Assembly: GCF_900116375.1 (NCBI RefSeq)
Contig: NZ_UETB01000002.1
Span: 1 to 64,000, forward strand
Direction of reading: 5' to 3'
From: Georgenia satyanarayanai
Lineage (GTDB): Bacteria > Actinomycetota > Actinomycetes > Actinomycetales > Actinomycetaceae
Length of the DNA stretch: 64,000 nucleotides
Below the pieces are notes generated by a model. It had not been told where the DNA came from and did not search any database. It saw nothing but the letters and a program-made list of their open reading frames with translations. Positions 43,030-53,900 of the stretch are shown one piece after another. Made by a program: the position numbers and the translations under genes. Numbering within the stretch: the stretch's first letter is position 1; each line of letters begins with the position of its first letter.

Positions 43030-44430
43030 CTACTCCTTCGCCGCGGACGGCGAGGGCTGCTTCTTCTGGTCGCCCGTCGCCGCTGCGACGAAGGACGCGC
43101 GCGGGCTCTGCAGGGAGCCCAGGGCGACGAGCTCGCGGCGGAAGAAGAGCGCGGTGGTCCAGTCGAGGACGATGCGGACCTTGCGGTTGAAGGTGGGCAT
43201 CGCCCACATGTGGTAGCTGCGGTGCATGAACCAGGCGACCGGGCCGCGGAGCTTGAGCCCGCCGACGTTCGCCACGCCCTTGCCCAGTCCGAGGGACGCG
43301 ACGGTCCCGATGTTCTTGTGCTTGTAGTCCTCGAGCGGCTCACCGCGCAGCGCGCGGACGAGGTTCTGTGCGAGGTGCTTGGCCTGGCGCACGGCGTGCT
43401 GGGCGGTGGGGCCGGTCGTGGCACCGTGCTCGCCGGTGAGGTCCGGCACGGCGGCGCAGTCACCCGCGACCCACGCGCCCTCGACCACGCCGTCGTCGTC
43501 GACCACCTGGAGGGTCGGCAGCGCGCGCACCCGGCCGCGCTCGTCGAGCGGGAGGTCGGAGCTGCCGAGGACGGGGTTGGCCTTGACGCCGGCGGTCCAC
43601 ACCACGGTGTCCGCCTCGAACTCCTCGCCGGTGGAGAGCTTGATGTTCCCGTCGACGCAGGACTCGAGGAAGGTGTTGAGGTGGATCTCGATGCCGCGGG
43701 CCCGCAGCTGCTCGAGGGCGTAGCCACCGAGCTCCTCGCCCACCTCGGGCAGGATGCGGCCGGCGCCCTCGACGAGGACGAAGCGCATGTCCTCGCGGCG
43801 GATGCCGTCGAAGTTCTTGGCGGCGGCGCGGGCCATGTCCTCGATCTCCCCCAGCGCCTCGACGCCGGCGAAGCCGCCGCCGACGAAGACGAAGGTGAGC
43901 TTGCGGCGGCGCATCCCGGGGTCCCAGGTGGACGAGGCGACGTCCATCTTGCCGAGCACCTGGTTGCGCAGCGCCGTGGCCTCCTCGACCCACTTGAAGC
44001 CGACGGCGAAGTCCGCGAGGCCGGGGATCGGCAGGGTGCGGGCCACGGCGCCGAGACCGACGACGAGCTCGTCGTAGGACAGCTCGTAGGGCTCGCCCTC
44101 CTCGACCGGCTCGACGACGACGCGTCGCTCACCGTGCCGGATCTCCGAGACGCTGCCCGTGACGAGCGTGCAGCCGCGCAGCACCCGGCGCAGCGGCGCG
44201 ACGACGTGGCGCGGCTCGAGGGCCCCGGCGGCGGCCTCCGGCAGGAAGGGCTGGTAGGTCATGTAGGAGCGCGGGTCGACGATCGCGATCTCGACCTCCT
44301 CGCGGCTCATCCGCTTACGCAGGCCGAGCGCGGTGTACAGGCCGATGTACCCGCCTCCGAGGATGAGGATGCGCTTGGTGCGGCGCGGGCGCGGCGTGCT
44401 GGCAGGGGCCGTTCCGGTCGAGGCAGTCAT
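43030..44430 (-). CDS. ndh: Type II NADH:quinone oxidoreductase
   Basis: 466 aa from ATG 44430. FAD-binding KRILILGGGYIGLYTALGLR at about 20-39, NAD-binding LTFVFVGGGFAGVEALGEIE, GAWVAGDCAAVPD as the second FAD motif, and a C-terminal amphipathic portion (GPVAWFMHRSYHMWAMPTFN) that tethers the protein to the membrane. It passes electrons from NADH to menaquinone without pumping protons. The C-terminal tail after about 445 is low in complexity. Confidence 0.94.
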   Translation of the reverse strand: MTASTGTAPASTPRPRRTKRILILGGGYIGLYTALGLRKRMSREEVEIAIVDPRSYMTYQPFLPEAAAGALEPRHVVAPLRRVLRGCTLVTGSVSEIRHGERRVVVEPVEEGEPYELSYDELVVGLGAVARTLPIPGLADFAVGFKWVEEATALRNQVLGKMDVASSTWDPGMRRRKLTFVFVGGGFAGVEALGEIEDMARAAAKNFDGIRREDMRFVLVEGAGRILPEVGEELGGYALEQLRARGIEIHLNTFLESCVDGNIKLSTGEEFEADTVVWTAGVKANPVLGSSDLPLDERGRVRALPTLQVVDDDGVVEGAWVAGDCAAVPDLTGEHGATTGPTAQHAVRQAKHLAQNLVRALRGEPLEDYKHKNIGTVASLGLGKGVANVGGLKLRGPVAWFMHRSYHMWAMPTFNRKVRIVLDWTTALFFRRELVALGSLQSPRASFVAAATGDQKKQPSPSAAKE

Positions 44431-44502
44431 ACGTCGATCGTAGGTGGCCGATGTCCGCTTCGCGCGGCGCGGGCCCGTACTGTCCCGCATCTCACGCCCG
44501 GG

Positions 44503-44616
44503 TCAGATGAACTCCTCGACGTTCTCGTCGTGGCGGGAGGTGGTAGGGCGGACGCCGTTGTCCGTGCCGTCCTGCTCCTCCTGCCGCGTGCCGTCGAGCA
44601 CTGCGGACACGTCCAT
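44503..44616 (-). CDS. Possible 37-residue acidic peptide, unrecognised
   Basis: From ATG 44616 with GGAG six bases upstream, the peptide reads MDVSAVLDGTRQEEQDGTDN and ends RHDENVEEFI. It is strongly acidic and has no Cys or membrane helix. An ATG at 44628 is less well placed. It lies between ndh and the UAA tRNA in a region otherwise without genes. It resembles no family I know and may be spurious. Confidence 0.35.
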   Translation of the reverse strand: MDVSAVLDGTRQEEQDGTDNGVRPTTSRHDENVEEFI

Positions 44617-44744
44617 CGTGGTCTCCATTCCTCGAGCCGCCCGCCCGAGCTGGTGCGACAAGTGTGCGCCGCGTCCCGGCACGCAGCCATCCACCGCGAG
44701 AACGGCTGCGCGTGGACCAAAGGACGACTGTGTCCGGTCCCCGG

Positions 44745-44818
44745 TGCCCCCAGCGGGACTCGAACCCGCACTGAGCCGATTTTAAGTCGGCTGCCTCTGC
44801 CGATTGGGCTATGGGGGC
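44745..44818 (-). tRNA. tRNA with anticodon UAA (Leu by code) but a short variable loop
   Basis: A 74-nt cloverleaf: acceptor GCCCCCA/TGGGGGC with discriminator A73, D-arm GCCC..GGC, anticodon stem-loop GCCGA-CTTAAAA-TCGGC, variable loop of five bases, T-arm GCGGG-TTCGAGT-CCCGC. The anticodon is TAA at 44784-44782, which reads UUA. Leucine tRNAs normally have a long variable arm (bacterial class II), absent here. The CCA end is not fully encoded (ACCG). It is annotated by anticodon with doubt about its charging. Confidence 0.8.
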
Positions 44819-44849
44819 GACGCCCGAACATCCTAGGCGGGCGCCGGCC

Positions 44850-45644
44850 TCACGCCGTCGCGCGGCAGCGCGCCAGGACGTCGTCGAGCATGGCCTCGGT
44901 GAGCCGGCCCGTGAAGGTGTTCTGCTGGGAGACGTGGTAGGACCCGATGAGCCGAACGGTCCGTCCGCCCGGGGAGGTCACGTCCGCCTCGGCGCCGTGC
45001 CCGAAGGCCGGCCGCGGCCGTGGGACCTGCCAGCCGAGCGCGACGAGCGCGACCAGCGCGGCCTGCCAGGCGATCCCGCCCAGGGCGAGCACCGCCGTCG
45101 TCGTCGGCTCCAGGAGGGTGATCTCCCGGTGCAGCCAGCCGGCGCAGGCGGCCCGCTCGTCCGGGGTGGGGCGGTTGTCGGGCGGGGCGCAGCGGACGGC
45201 GGGGACGATGCGCGCGCCGGTGAGCTCGAGGCCGTCGTCAGCGGCGACGGACGTCGCCTGGTTGGCGTAGCCGGCGCGGTGCAGTGCCGCGAAGATCCAG
45301 TCCCCGGAGCGGTCCCCGGTGAAGAGCCGGCCGGTGCGGTTGGCCCCGTGGGCGGCAGGGGCGAGACCGACGACGAGCAGGTGGGCGGCAGGGTCCCCGA
45401 AGCCGGCCGCGGGCCGGCCCCAGTAGGTCTCCTCGGCGAAGGCCCGGCGCTTGACGTCGGCGACGTGCTCGCGCCAGTCGACCAGGCGCGGGCAGGCGCG
45501 GCAGACGGTGGAGCGGGCGTCGAGGGTGGCAAGGTCCCCGCTGCCTGCCGCCAGCCGGCGCACCCCGGCCGCGGAGCGCGCCACGGGCGTCTGCGGGGTG
45601 GCGCGGTCTCCCGGCCACCCGCTCCCGGGAGGGACATGGCTCAT
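44850..45644 (-). CDS. Uracil-DNA glycosylase, UdgB/family 5-like
   Basis: 264 aa from ATG 45644. VVGLAPAAHGANRTGRLFTG is the active-site motif of family 4/5 enzymes, and RLIGSYHVSQQNTFTGRLTE the C-terminal His-containing motif of family 5. Four Cys that could hold an iron-sulfur cluster are seen in VCRACPRLVDW, AVRCAPPD and ERAACAGWLH. It removes uracil, and possibly hypoxanthine or other bases, from DNA, which matters in a GC-rich genome exposed to cytosine deamination. Confidence 0.88.
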   Translation of the reverse strand: MSHVPPGSGWPGDRATPQTPVARSAAGVRRLAAGSGDLATLDARSTVCRACPRLVDWREHVADVKRRAFAEETYWGRPAAGFGDPAAHLLVVGLAPAAHGANRTGRLFTGDRSGDWIFAALHRAGYANQATSVAADDGLELTGARIVPAVRCAPPDNRPTPDERAACAGWLHREITLLEPTTTAVLALGGIAWQAALVALVALGWQVPRPRPAFGHGAEADVTSPGGRTVRLIGSYHVSQQNTFTGRLTEAMLDDVLARCRATA

Positions 45645-45682
45645 GCCGCCATGATGGCCGATCCGCGCGCGGGGGGGCCGGG

Positions 45683-46615
45683 TCAGCGCAGGCTGAGCGC
45701 GATCCCGTCGAGGATGTCGTGCTCGCTCGTGCGGACCGTGGGCAGGTTCCCGGTCGCGCGCTGGACAGCGCTGACGACCTCGCCCCAGATCAGGGCACCG
45801 GCGCCGATGACGTCGACCCGCCCCGGGTGCATGAAGCCCATCGCTGCCCGCTCCTCGCGGGTGGCGTGGAGCAGCGCCTCGCAGGACGCCAGCACGGCGG
45901 GGGTGGGCAGCTCGGCGCCGTCGATGCGGGAGCGGTCGTACTCGGGCAGGTCGAGCGCGTGCGCGGTCACCGTGGTGACCGATCCCGCGACCCCGACGAC
46001 GGTGCGCACCTCGGCGAGCGATATCTCCCTGGCCGCCTCGGCGAGCGCGTCCCGCACGTCCTGCCGGGCCGCCCTCACCTGCTTGCCGGTGGGCGGGTCG
46101 GCGCGCAGGTGCCGCTCGGTGAGCCGGACGCTGCCCATGTCGAGGGAGACGCCGGTGCGGGGCACGTCGTCGCCCACGACGAGCTCGGTGGAGCCGCCGC
46201 CGATGTCGACGACGAGGAGCGGGCGCGGCTGCTCGGAGCCGATGACGCTCGCGGCGCCGGCGAAGGACAGCGCGGCCTCCTCCTGACCGCTGACGACCTC
46301 GGGCTCGACGCCGAGCAGGGTGCGGACGCCGTCGACGAAGGTGTGGCGGTTGCCGGCGTCGCGGGTGGCGGACGTCGCGACGAACCGGATCGACTCGACA
46401 CGGTGCTCGGCGCAGATCTCGGCGTAGCGGCGCACCGCGGTGAGGGTGCGCCCGAGCGCGGCGGGGTCGAGCATGCCGGTGCGGTCCACGCCCTGCCCGA
46501 GGCGCACGACCTCCATCTGGCGCGTCACCTCCACGAGCGGCCCGCGGCGCGAGACGTCGGCGATGAGGAGCCGGATGGAGTTCGTCCCGCAGTCGATGGC
46601 GGCGACGCGCGTCAT
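45683..46615 (-). CDS. Exopolyphosphatase, Ppx/GppA family
   Basis: 310 aa from ATG 46615, short Ppx type without the C-terminal HD domain. ASKHA-fold motifs: VAAIDCGTNSIRLLIADVSR, LLVVDIGGGSTELVVGDDVP, and VVGVAGSVTTVTAHALDLPE. It hydrolyses polyphosphate or pppGpp, a stringent-response function. Its start overlaps the DUF501 stop, as in other actinobacteria where eno, ftsB-like, DUF501 and ppx form one conserved cluster. Confidence 0.94.
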   Translation of the reverse strand: MTRVAAIDCGTNSIRLLIADVSRRGPLVEVTRQMEVVRLGQGVDRTGMLDPAALGRTLTAVRRYAEICAEHRVESIRFVATSATRDAGNRHTFVDGVRTLLGVEPEVVSGQEEAALSFAGAASVIGSEQPRPLLVVDIGGGSTELVVGDDVPRTGVSLDMGSVRLTERHLRADPPTGKQVRAARQDVRDALAEAAREISLAEVRTVVGVAGSVTTVTAHALDLPEYDRSRIDGAELPTPAVLASCEALLHATREERAAMGFMHPGRVDVIGAGALIWGEVVSAVQRATGNLPTVRTSEHDILDGIALSLR

Positions 46616-47139
46616 CGCTCGCTCCCCTCGGTGCAGCTGCACCGGTCGACCCGCCAGCGCGGACCGATGAGCTGCAGCGCCTCGTCCCCCAGCGGGTTGA
46701 CCCCGGGGCCTGCGGCGAGGGCGTGGCCGACGAGGACGTGCAGGCACTTGACCCGGGTGGGCATCCCACCGGCGGAGACGCCGGCGATCTCCGGGACCTC
46801 GCCGAGCTCGGCACGGCGTGCGAGGTAGTCCTCGTGGGCCGCGGTGTAGGCGGCGGCGAGCTCCTCGTCCTGCGCCAGGCGCTCGGTCATCTCGCGCATG
46901 ACGCCCTCGGCCTCGAGCGTGCTCACGGCCCGCACGGCGCCGGGGGCGGTGAGGTAGAAGGTCGTGGGGAAGGGCGTGCCGTCGTCCAGGCGCGGCGCGG
47001 TGCGCACGACGACCGGGCGGCCGCACACGCACCGGGCAGCGATGTCGACGACGCCACGAGGGGGCCGGCCGAGCTGCTCGGCCAGGACGTCGAGGTCCTC
47101 GGGCGTCACGGTCGGGGAGACGGGGTGCGCGTCGGTCAC
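46612..47139 (-). CDS. DUF501 protein
   Basis: 175 aa from GTG 47139; a GTG at 47157 would add six residues. DUF501 signatures: LGRPPRGVVDIAARCVCGRP, RLDDGTPFPTTFYLTAPGAV, GVSAGGMPTRVKCLHVLVGH and ALAAGPGVNPLGDEALQLIG. The conserved Cys pair CVC and the later Cys and His could bind metal. It is a small cytoplasmic protein of unknown function that stands between the FtsB-like and Ppx genes throughout actinobacteria. Confidence 0.92.
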   Translation of the reverse strand: MTDAHPVSPTVTPEDLDVLAEQLGRPPRGVVDIAARCVCGRPVVVRTAPRLDDGTPFPTTFYLTAPGAVRAVSTLEAEGVMREMTERLAQDEELAAAYTAAHEDYLARRAELGEVPEIAGVSAGGMPTRVKCLHVLVGHALAAGPGVNPLGDEALQLIGPRWRVDRCSCTEGSER

Positions 47140-47178
47140 CGGGCGATTGTCCCCCACGGACCGGCGGGCGACGAAACC

Positions 47179-47817
47179 TCAGCCCTCCGGCGGTGGCTTC
47201 TCGCCCGGGACAGCCTGGCCGGCCATCGACACCGACTCCCACAGCGCGAGGTACCACGGGGCGTCGGCCATCCCGGGCACGCCGGACGCCTCGGTCTCGG
47301 CCTCGGCGTCCTCCCCGAGGACCGTCTCGGGGTCCACGACCCGGAAGGTCTGCTCCCCCGGCATGACGTAACCGAGCCGGTCGCGGGCCTGCGCCTGGAC
47401 GAAGGTCTCGTCCTGCCACTGCTCGAGCTCGAGCTCGAGGGCGGAGTTGCGCTTCTCCGCGGTGACGATGTCCGCGCTGAGCTGGCGCAGCTGCTCCTGC
47501 TGCTCGACCGCGTGGCGCAGGGTGGGCGCGAGGACGATGAACGCGACGAGCACGACGACGAAGAGCCCCAGGCCGCGCAGGGTGATCGTGGGGCTGGTCG
47601 CCTCCTCGCCCGGGTCCTGCTGGGCGGCGCGCGCGGCGGGCGCGGCCGGGGAGGGGCGGCTGGAACCGGTGGCACGGCTGGGGCCCGCGGGGCGGCTGGG
47701 TGCGGACGGCCGGGCGGCGTCCGCGTACCCGCCACGTCGCCCGCCGGAGGGGCGCACGGAGGTGGGCCGCGCGGCGCCACCGGTACCGCGGCGGCCGGTC
47801 GGGCGGCGCGCTGTCAT
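47179..47817 (-). CDS. Septum formation initiator family protein (FtsB/DivIC-like)
   Basis: 212 aa from ATG 47817. A long Arg/Pro/Ala-rich cytoplasmic N-terminus (about 1-80) leads to one membrane helix, LGLFVVVLVAFIVLAPTLRH, then a coiled coil (EQQEQLRQLSADIVTAEKRN) and the family motif ARDRLGYVMPGEQTFRVVDP. The C-terminus is acidic and Gly/Pro rich. It bridges FtsL/FtsQ-type proteins in the divisome. It lies downstream of eno with 107 bp between them, containing a terminator-like hairpin. Confidence 0.9.
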   Translation of the reverse strand: MTARRPTGRRGTGGAARPTSVRPSGGRRGGYADAARPSAPSRPAGPSRATGSSRPSPAAPAARAAQQDPGEEATSPTITLRGLGLFVVVLVAFIVLAPTLRHAVEQQEQLRQLSADIVTAEKRNSALELELEQWQDETFVQAQARDRLGYVMPGEQTFRVVDPETVLGEDAEAETEASGVPGMADAPWYLALWESVSMAGQAVPGEKPPPEG

Positions 47818-47871
47818 GTCCTCATCGTCTCTCACGCTCGGCCCGGCGCCCGGTAGCCCGTGCACGTGAGT

Positions 47872-47910
47872 CGGCCGGCCCGGCACCCCGTGAGGGGGCC
47901 GGGCCGGCCG
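47872..47910. terminator. Hairpin after enolase
   Basis: CGGCCGGCCCGGC with CCCC (47872-47888) pairs with GGGGCCGGGCCGGCCG (47895-47910) with a single bulged A. It starts 15 bp past the eno stop reading leftward and precedes the FtsB-like gene, so it should reduce read-through between the two. Confidence 0.6.
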
Positions 47911-47924
47911 TGGTGCGCGGGTGC

Positions 47925-49934
<2,010 letters not shown>

Positions 49935-49938
<4 letters not shown>

Positions 49939-50486
49939 CCGAGGGGGGTGGCCGGCGTGGTGGTCGTGGCGATCCAGGGCAGGGCCTGCGGGGCGATCTG
50001 GCCGCTGGGGTCGAACTCGCCGTAGCGGGGGCTGACCTCGACGTCGGCCTGGCTGATGCGCTCGGTGATCGCCTGCGCGGCCGCGGCACCCTCGGGGGCC
50101 GCAGCGAGGCGCTGGTTGACGAGAGTCATCTGCGCGACGTCGATGACACCGCTGCCGTAGCCGTCCTCGGGAGCGGGGAGTCCGGCGGCCTCGGCCTGCT
50201 GGTCGAGCAGGGCGACGGCCTCGTCCTCGGAGGCGCCCACCCCGTGCTCGGAGCCGACCTCGAGGAGGAGGGGGGCGACGACGAGGGTGCCGAGCATGGC
50301 GCCCGGCTCGACCTGCTGGCCGGTGACGGCGGCGAAGTCGGACACGGCGCGCGAGAGCTCGGCCTCGCTGATGCGCTCACCGTCCACGACGGCGGCGGCA
50401 CCGGGGTGCGCGGAGCAACCTCCGAGCGCGAGTGCGGTCAGCAGGGCGGCTGCGGCGGTGCCGCGGCTCAGCCTCGTCGATGTCAC
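49935..50486 (-). CDS. SurA-N-terminal-like lipoprotein
   Basis: 183 aa from GTG 50486, behind GGGAGG. The signal peptide ends in ALALGGCSAHPG (lipobox LGGC), then VVDGERISEAELSRAVSDFA, the SurA/parvulin-foldase N-terminal motif, but no catalytic parvulin domain. It likely binds unfolded exported proteins outside the membrane. The position before mazG is conserved in actinobacteria. An in-frame extension to 50519 adds 11 residues without homology. Confidence 0.85.
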
Positions 50487-50585
50487 CGTGTTACCTCCCT
50501 CGTCCGGCCGGCGGCGCACCAGCCCCCACCATCGTACGGGAGCCGGGGAGCGCTCCTGGCCCGCCGAGGCGGGCAGGACTGCTCG

Positions 50586-50744
50586 TCAGAGAAGGTCGTG
50601 GTCGGTGGCGCCGCAGCACTCGCAGAAGAAGTGGCGGGTGCGGGTCGCGCCGCGGGCCTCGGGGCAGTAGACCTCGATGCCGTCACGGTCGATGTCCTCG
50701 GCCGTGGACGTGCTGCGGGTGCGCTCTGCGGTGGCAGTGCTCAT
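50586..50744 (-). CDS. 52-residue Cys-rich small protein, unknown
   Basis: From ATG 50744 with AAGGAG upstream, a strong site. The sequence starts MSTATAERTRSTSTAEDIDR and ends with the pattern YC..FFCECCGATDHDLL, containing a CxCC cluster that could hold zinc. There is no membrane helix. It lies between mfd and the lipoprotein gene on the same strand, with a tandem repeat in its leader. I do not recognise a family. Confidence 0.6.
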   Translation of the reverse strand: MSTATAERTRSTSTAEDIDRDGIEVYCPEARGATRTRHFFCECCGATDHDLL

Positions 50745-50828
50745 GTCGTCTCCTTCCGTCACTCCCACTGTCACACCGACCACTGACATCCCCCCGGCTG
50801 CCACGCCGTCACCGTCCCCTGCGCCCCC

Positions 50829-50893
50829 CGCGCCCCAAGCGCCCACAGACGCGCCCCCATGCGCCCACCCCCGCGCCCCCATGCGCCCACAGC
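50829..50893. repeat. Three tandem 21-22 bp repeats upstream of the 52-residue gene
   Basis: Units begin at 50829, 50850 and 50872, each reading CGCGCCCC followed by A/CAT and GCGCCCAC. The first unit is degenerate. The block lies between the mfd stop (50947) and the small gene start (50744), both minus strand, so on that transcript it is a G-rich repeat about 85-150 bases upstream of the small gene. Confidence 0.7.
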
Positions 50894-50946
50894 TGACTTG
50901 TTACTGGAACAACTCAGCCGTCGGTGGTGTCGAGAGCGGGGTGGGG

Positions 50947-53900
50947 TCAGGGTGTGGAGGTGGCGACCTGGGCGGCGGCGGCGACCGAGGAGGTGAGCAC
51001 CGCCTCGATGAGCTCCCCCGCCCACACGAGCAGGGCGGCGTCGTGCAGCGGCTTGCCCGCCACCTTCGCCGTCGTCGGGAACGGGACGAGGATGGTCCGG
51101 ACGGCCGGCTTGAGCACGGTGCCCGGGTAGAGGCGCTTGAGGCGCAGCTGGGCCGACTCCGGCAGCTCGACCGGCGCGAAGCGGACGTACCTGCCCTGCG
51201 CGGTGATGTCGCTCAGGCCCACCGCGCGGGCCCGCGTCCGCAGCGCCGCGACCGCGAACAGCCGCTCCACCTGCTCCGGGACGGGCCCGTACCGGTCGGC
51301 GAGCTCGGTGCGCACGGCGTCGATCGCGGCGTCGTCGTCAGCGGCGGAGATCTTCGCGTACGCCTCCAGACGCAGCCGCTCGTGCTCGATGTAGTCGTGG
51401 GGCACGTGCGCGTCGACCGGCAGCTCGATGCGGACGTCGGCCTTCTCCTGCTCCTTCTCCCCGCGGAACTCCGCGACGGCGTCGGCCACCATCCGGATGT
51501 AGAGGTCGAAACCGACGCCGGCGATGTGGCCCGACTGCTCCCCGCCGAGCAGGTTGCCCGCCCCTCGGATCTCGAGGTCCTTCATCGCGACCTGGATGCC
51601 GGACCCGAGCTCGGTGTGGGCGGCGATGGTCGTGAGCCGGTCGTGCGCCGTCTCGGTGAGCGGCTTCTCCGGCGGGTAGAGGAAGTAGGCGTAGGCACGG
51701 TCACGGCCACGCCCCACCCGGCCGCGCAGCTGGTGGAGCTGGGACAGGCCGAAGGTGTCGGCACGGTCGACGAGCAGGGTGTTGGCGTTGGAGATGTCCA
51801 GGCCGGTCTCGACGATCGTCGTGCAGACGAGGACGTCGAACTCCTTGTTCCAGAAGTCCTGGATGACCCTCTCCAGCTGGTGCTCGCCCATCTGCCCGTG
51901 GGCGACGGCCACCCGGGCCTCCGGCACGAGCTCGGAGATGCGCGAGGCGGCCCGCTGGATCGAGGAGACCCGGTTGTGGACGAAGAAGACCTGCCCCTCA
52001 CGCAGCATCTCGCGCCGGATCGCGGCGGCCACCTGCTTCTCCTCGTAGGGGCCGACGTAGGTGAGGATCGGGTGGCGCTCCTCCGGCGGGGTCGCCAGCG
52101 TCGACATCTCCCGGATACCGGTGATCGCCATCTCCAGGGTGCGCGGGATCGGGGTCGCGCTCATCGCGAGGACGTCGACGTCGGTGCGCAGCTGCTTGAG
52201 CGTCTCCTTGTGCTCGACGCCGAAGCGCTGCTCCTCGTCGATGATCACCAGCCCCAGGTCCTTGAAGCGGGCCTCCCCGGTGAGGAGGCGGTGGGTGCCG
52301 ATGACGACGTCGACCGTGCCCGCGCTCAGGCCCTCGCGGGTCTCGGCGGCCTCCTTGTCGGTCTGGAAGCGCGACAGGGCGCGCACCTCCACCGGGAACC
52401 CGGCGTAACGCTCGGAGAATGTGTCGAAGTGCTGCTGGACGAGCAGGGTCGTGGGGACGAGCACGGCCACCTGCTTGCCGTCCTGGACCGCCTTGAAGGC
52501 GGCACGCAGGGCGATCTCCGTCTTGCCGTAGCCGACGTCACCGGACAGGAGGCGGTCCATCGGCATCTGCCGCTCCATGTCCGCCTTGACCTCCTCGATG
52601 GTGACGAGCTGGTCGGGCGTCTCGACGTAGGGGAAGGCGTCCTCGAGCTCACGCTGCCACGGGGTGTCGGGGCCGAAGGCGTGCCCCTTGGTCGAGGCGC
52701 GCGCCGCATAGAGACGGATGAGCTCGGCGGCGATCTCACGGACGGCCTTGCGGGCACGGCTCTTCGTCTTGGCCCAGTCCCCGCCGCCCATCTTGTTGAC
52801 GCTGGGCGCCTCCCCGCCGGAGTACTTCGTCACCTGGTCCAGGGAGTCCGTCGGCACGAAGAGCCGGTCCCCGGGCTGACCGCGCTTGGAGGACGCGTAC
52901 TCGATGACGAGGTACTCGCGGGTGGTGGCCTCCTTCCCGCGGCCCACGGTGCGCTGGATGAGCTCGATGAAACGCCCGACGCCGTGCTGCTCGTGGACGA
53001 CGTAGTCGCCGGGCCGCAGGGCGAGGGGGTCGACGACGCCCCGGCGCCGCGAGGGCATCTTGCGCATGTCGCGGGTGGAGGTCCCCGCGCGGCCGGTGAG
53101 GTCGGACTCGGTGACGATCGCGAGCCGCAGCCCGGGGGCGACGAAGCCGCGCGGGACGGACGCCGGCGTGACGAGGACGACGGAGGCGGGCGGCTCCTCG
53201 ACGACGTCCTCGACCTGGCGAGCGGGGACGTCGGCGTCGGCGAGCTGCTCGACCATGCGCCGGGCCGGGCCGGGCCCCTGGGTGGTGACGAGGAGCCGCC
53301 ACCCGTCCTGGGTGAGGGCGCGCAGGTCGGCGAGGGCGCGCGGGAGGTCGCCGCGGTAGGGCTCGACGTCGCGGGCGGCGACGGCGGCGGTGTCCTCGCC
53401 CGCTGCGCCGTCGTCGTCGGGGGCGTCGGGCATCTCGGCGGACAGACTGGTGAGGTCCCACCAGCCCAGCCCGCGGCCGCGGGCGAGGTCGTGGGTGTCC
53501 TCGAGCGTCGCGAAGGAGGCGCTGCGCAGCTCGACGGGCGTCGTGCCGCCTGCCGCGGCGGAGGCCCAGGCCGCGGCGAGGAACTCCTCGGTGGTGGACA
53601 CCAGGTCGTGCGCGCGGCGGCGGATGCGCTCGGGCTCGGACATGAGGACGAGCGCGTCGTCGGGGACGAGGTCGAGCACCGGCTGGAGGCCGTCCACGAG
53701 GAGCGGGGCCAGGGACTCCATCCCCTCGACGGCGATGCCCTCGCTCAGCCGCTCGAGCATGTCCGCGGCGCCGGGCATTTCCGCGACGAGTGCCTTGGCG
53801 CGGGCGCGGACCGCTCCGGTGAGGAGCATCTCGCGCGCTGGCGGCGCCCACAGGCCGTGGTCGGCGACGTCGAGGCTGCGCTGGTCCGCGACGGAGAACC

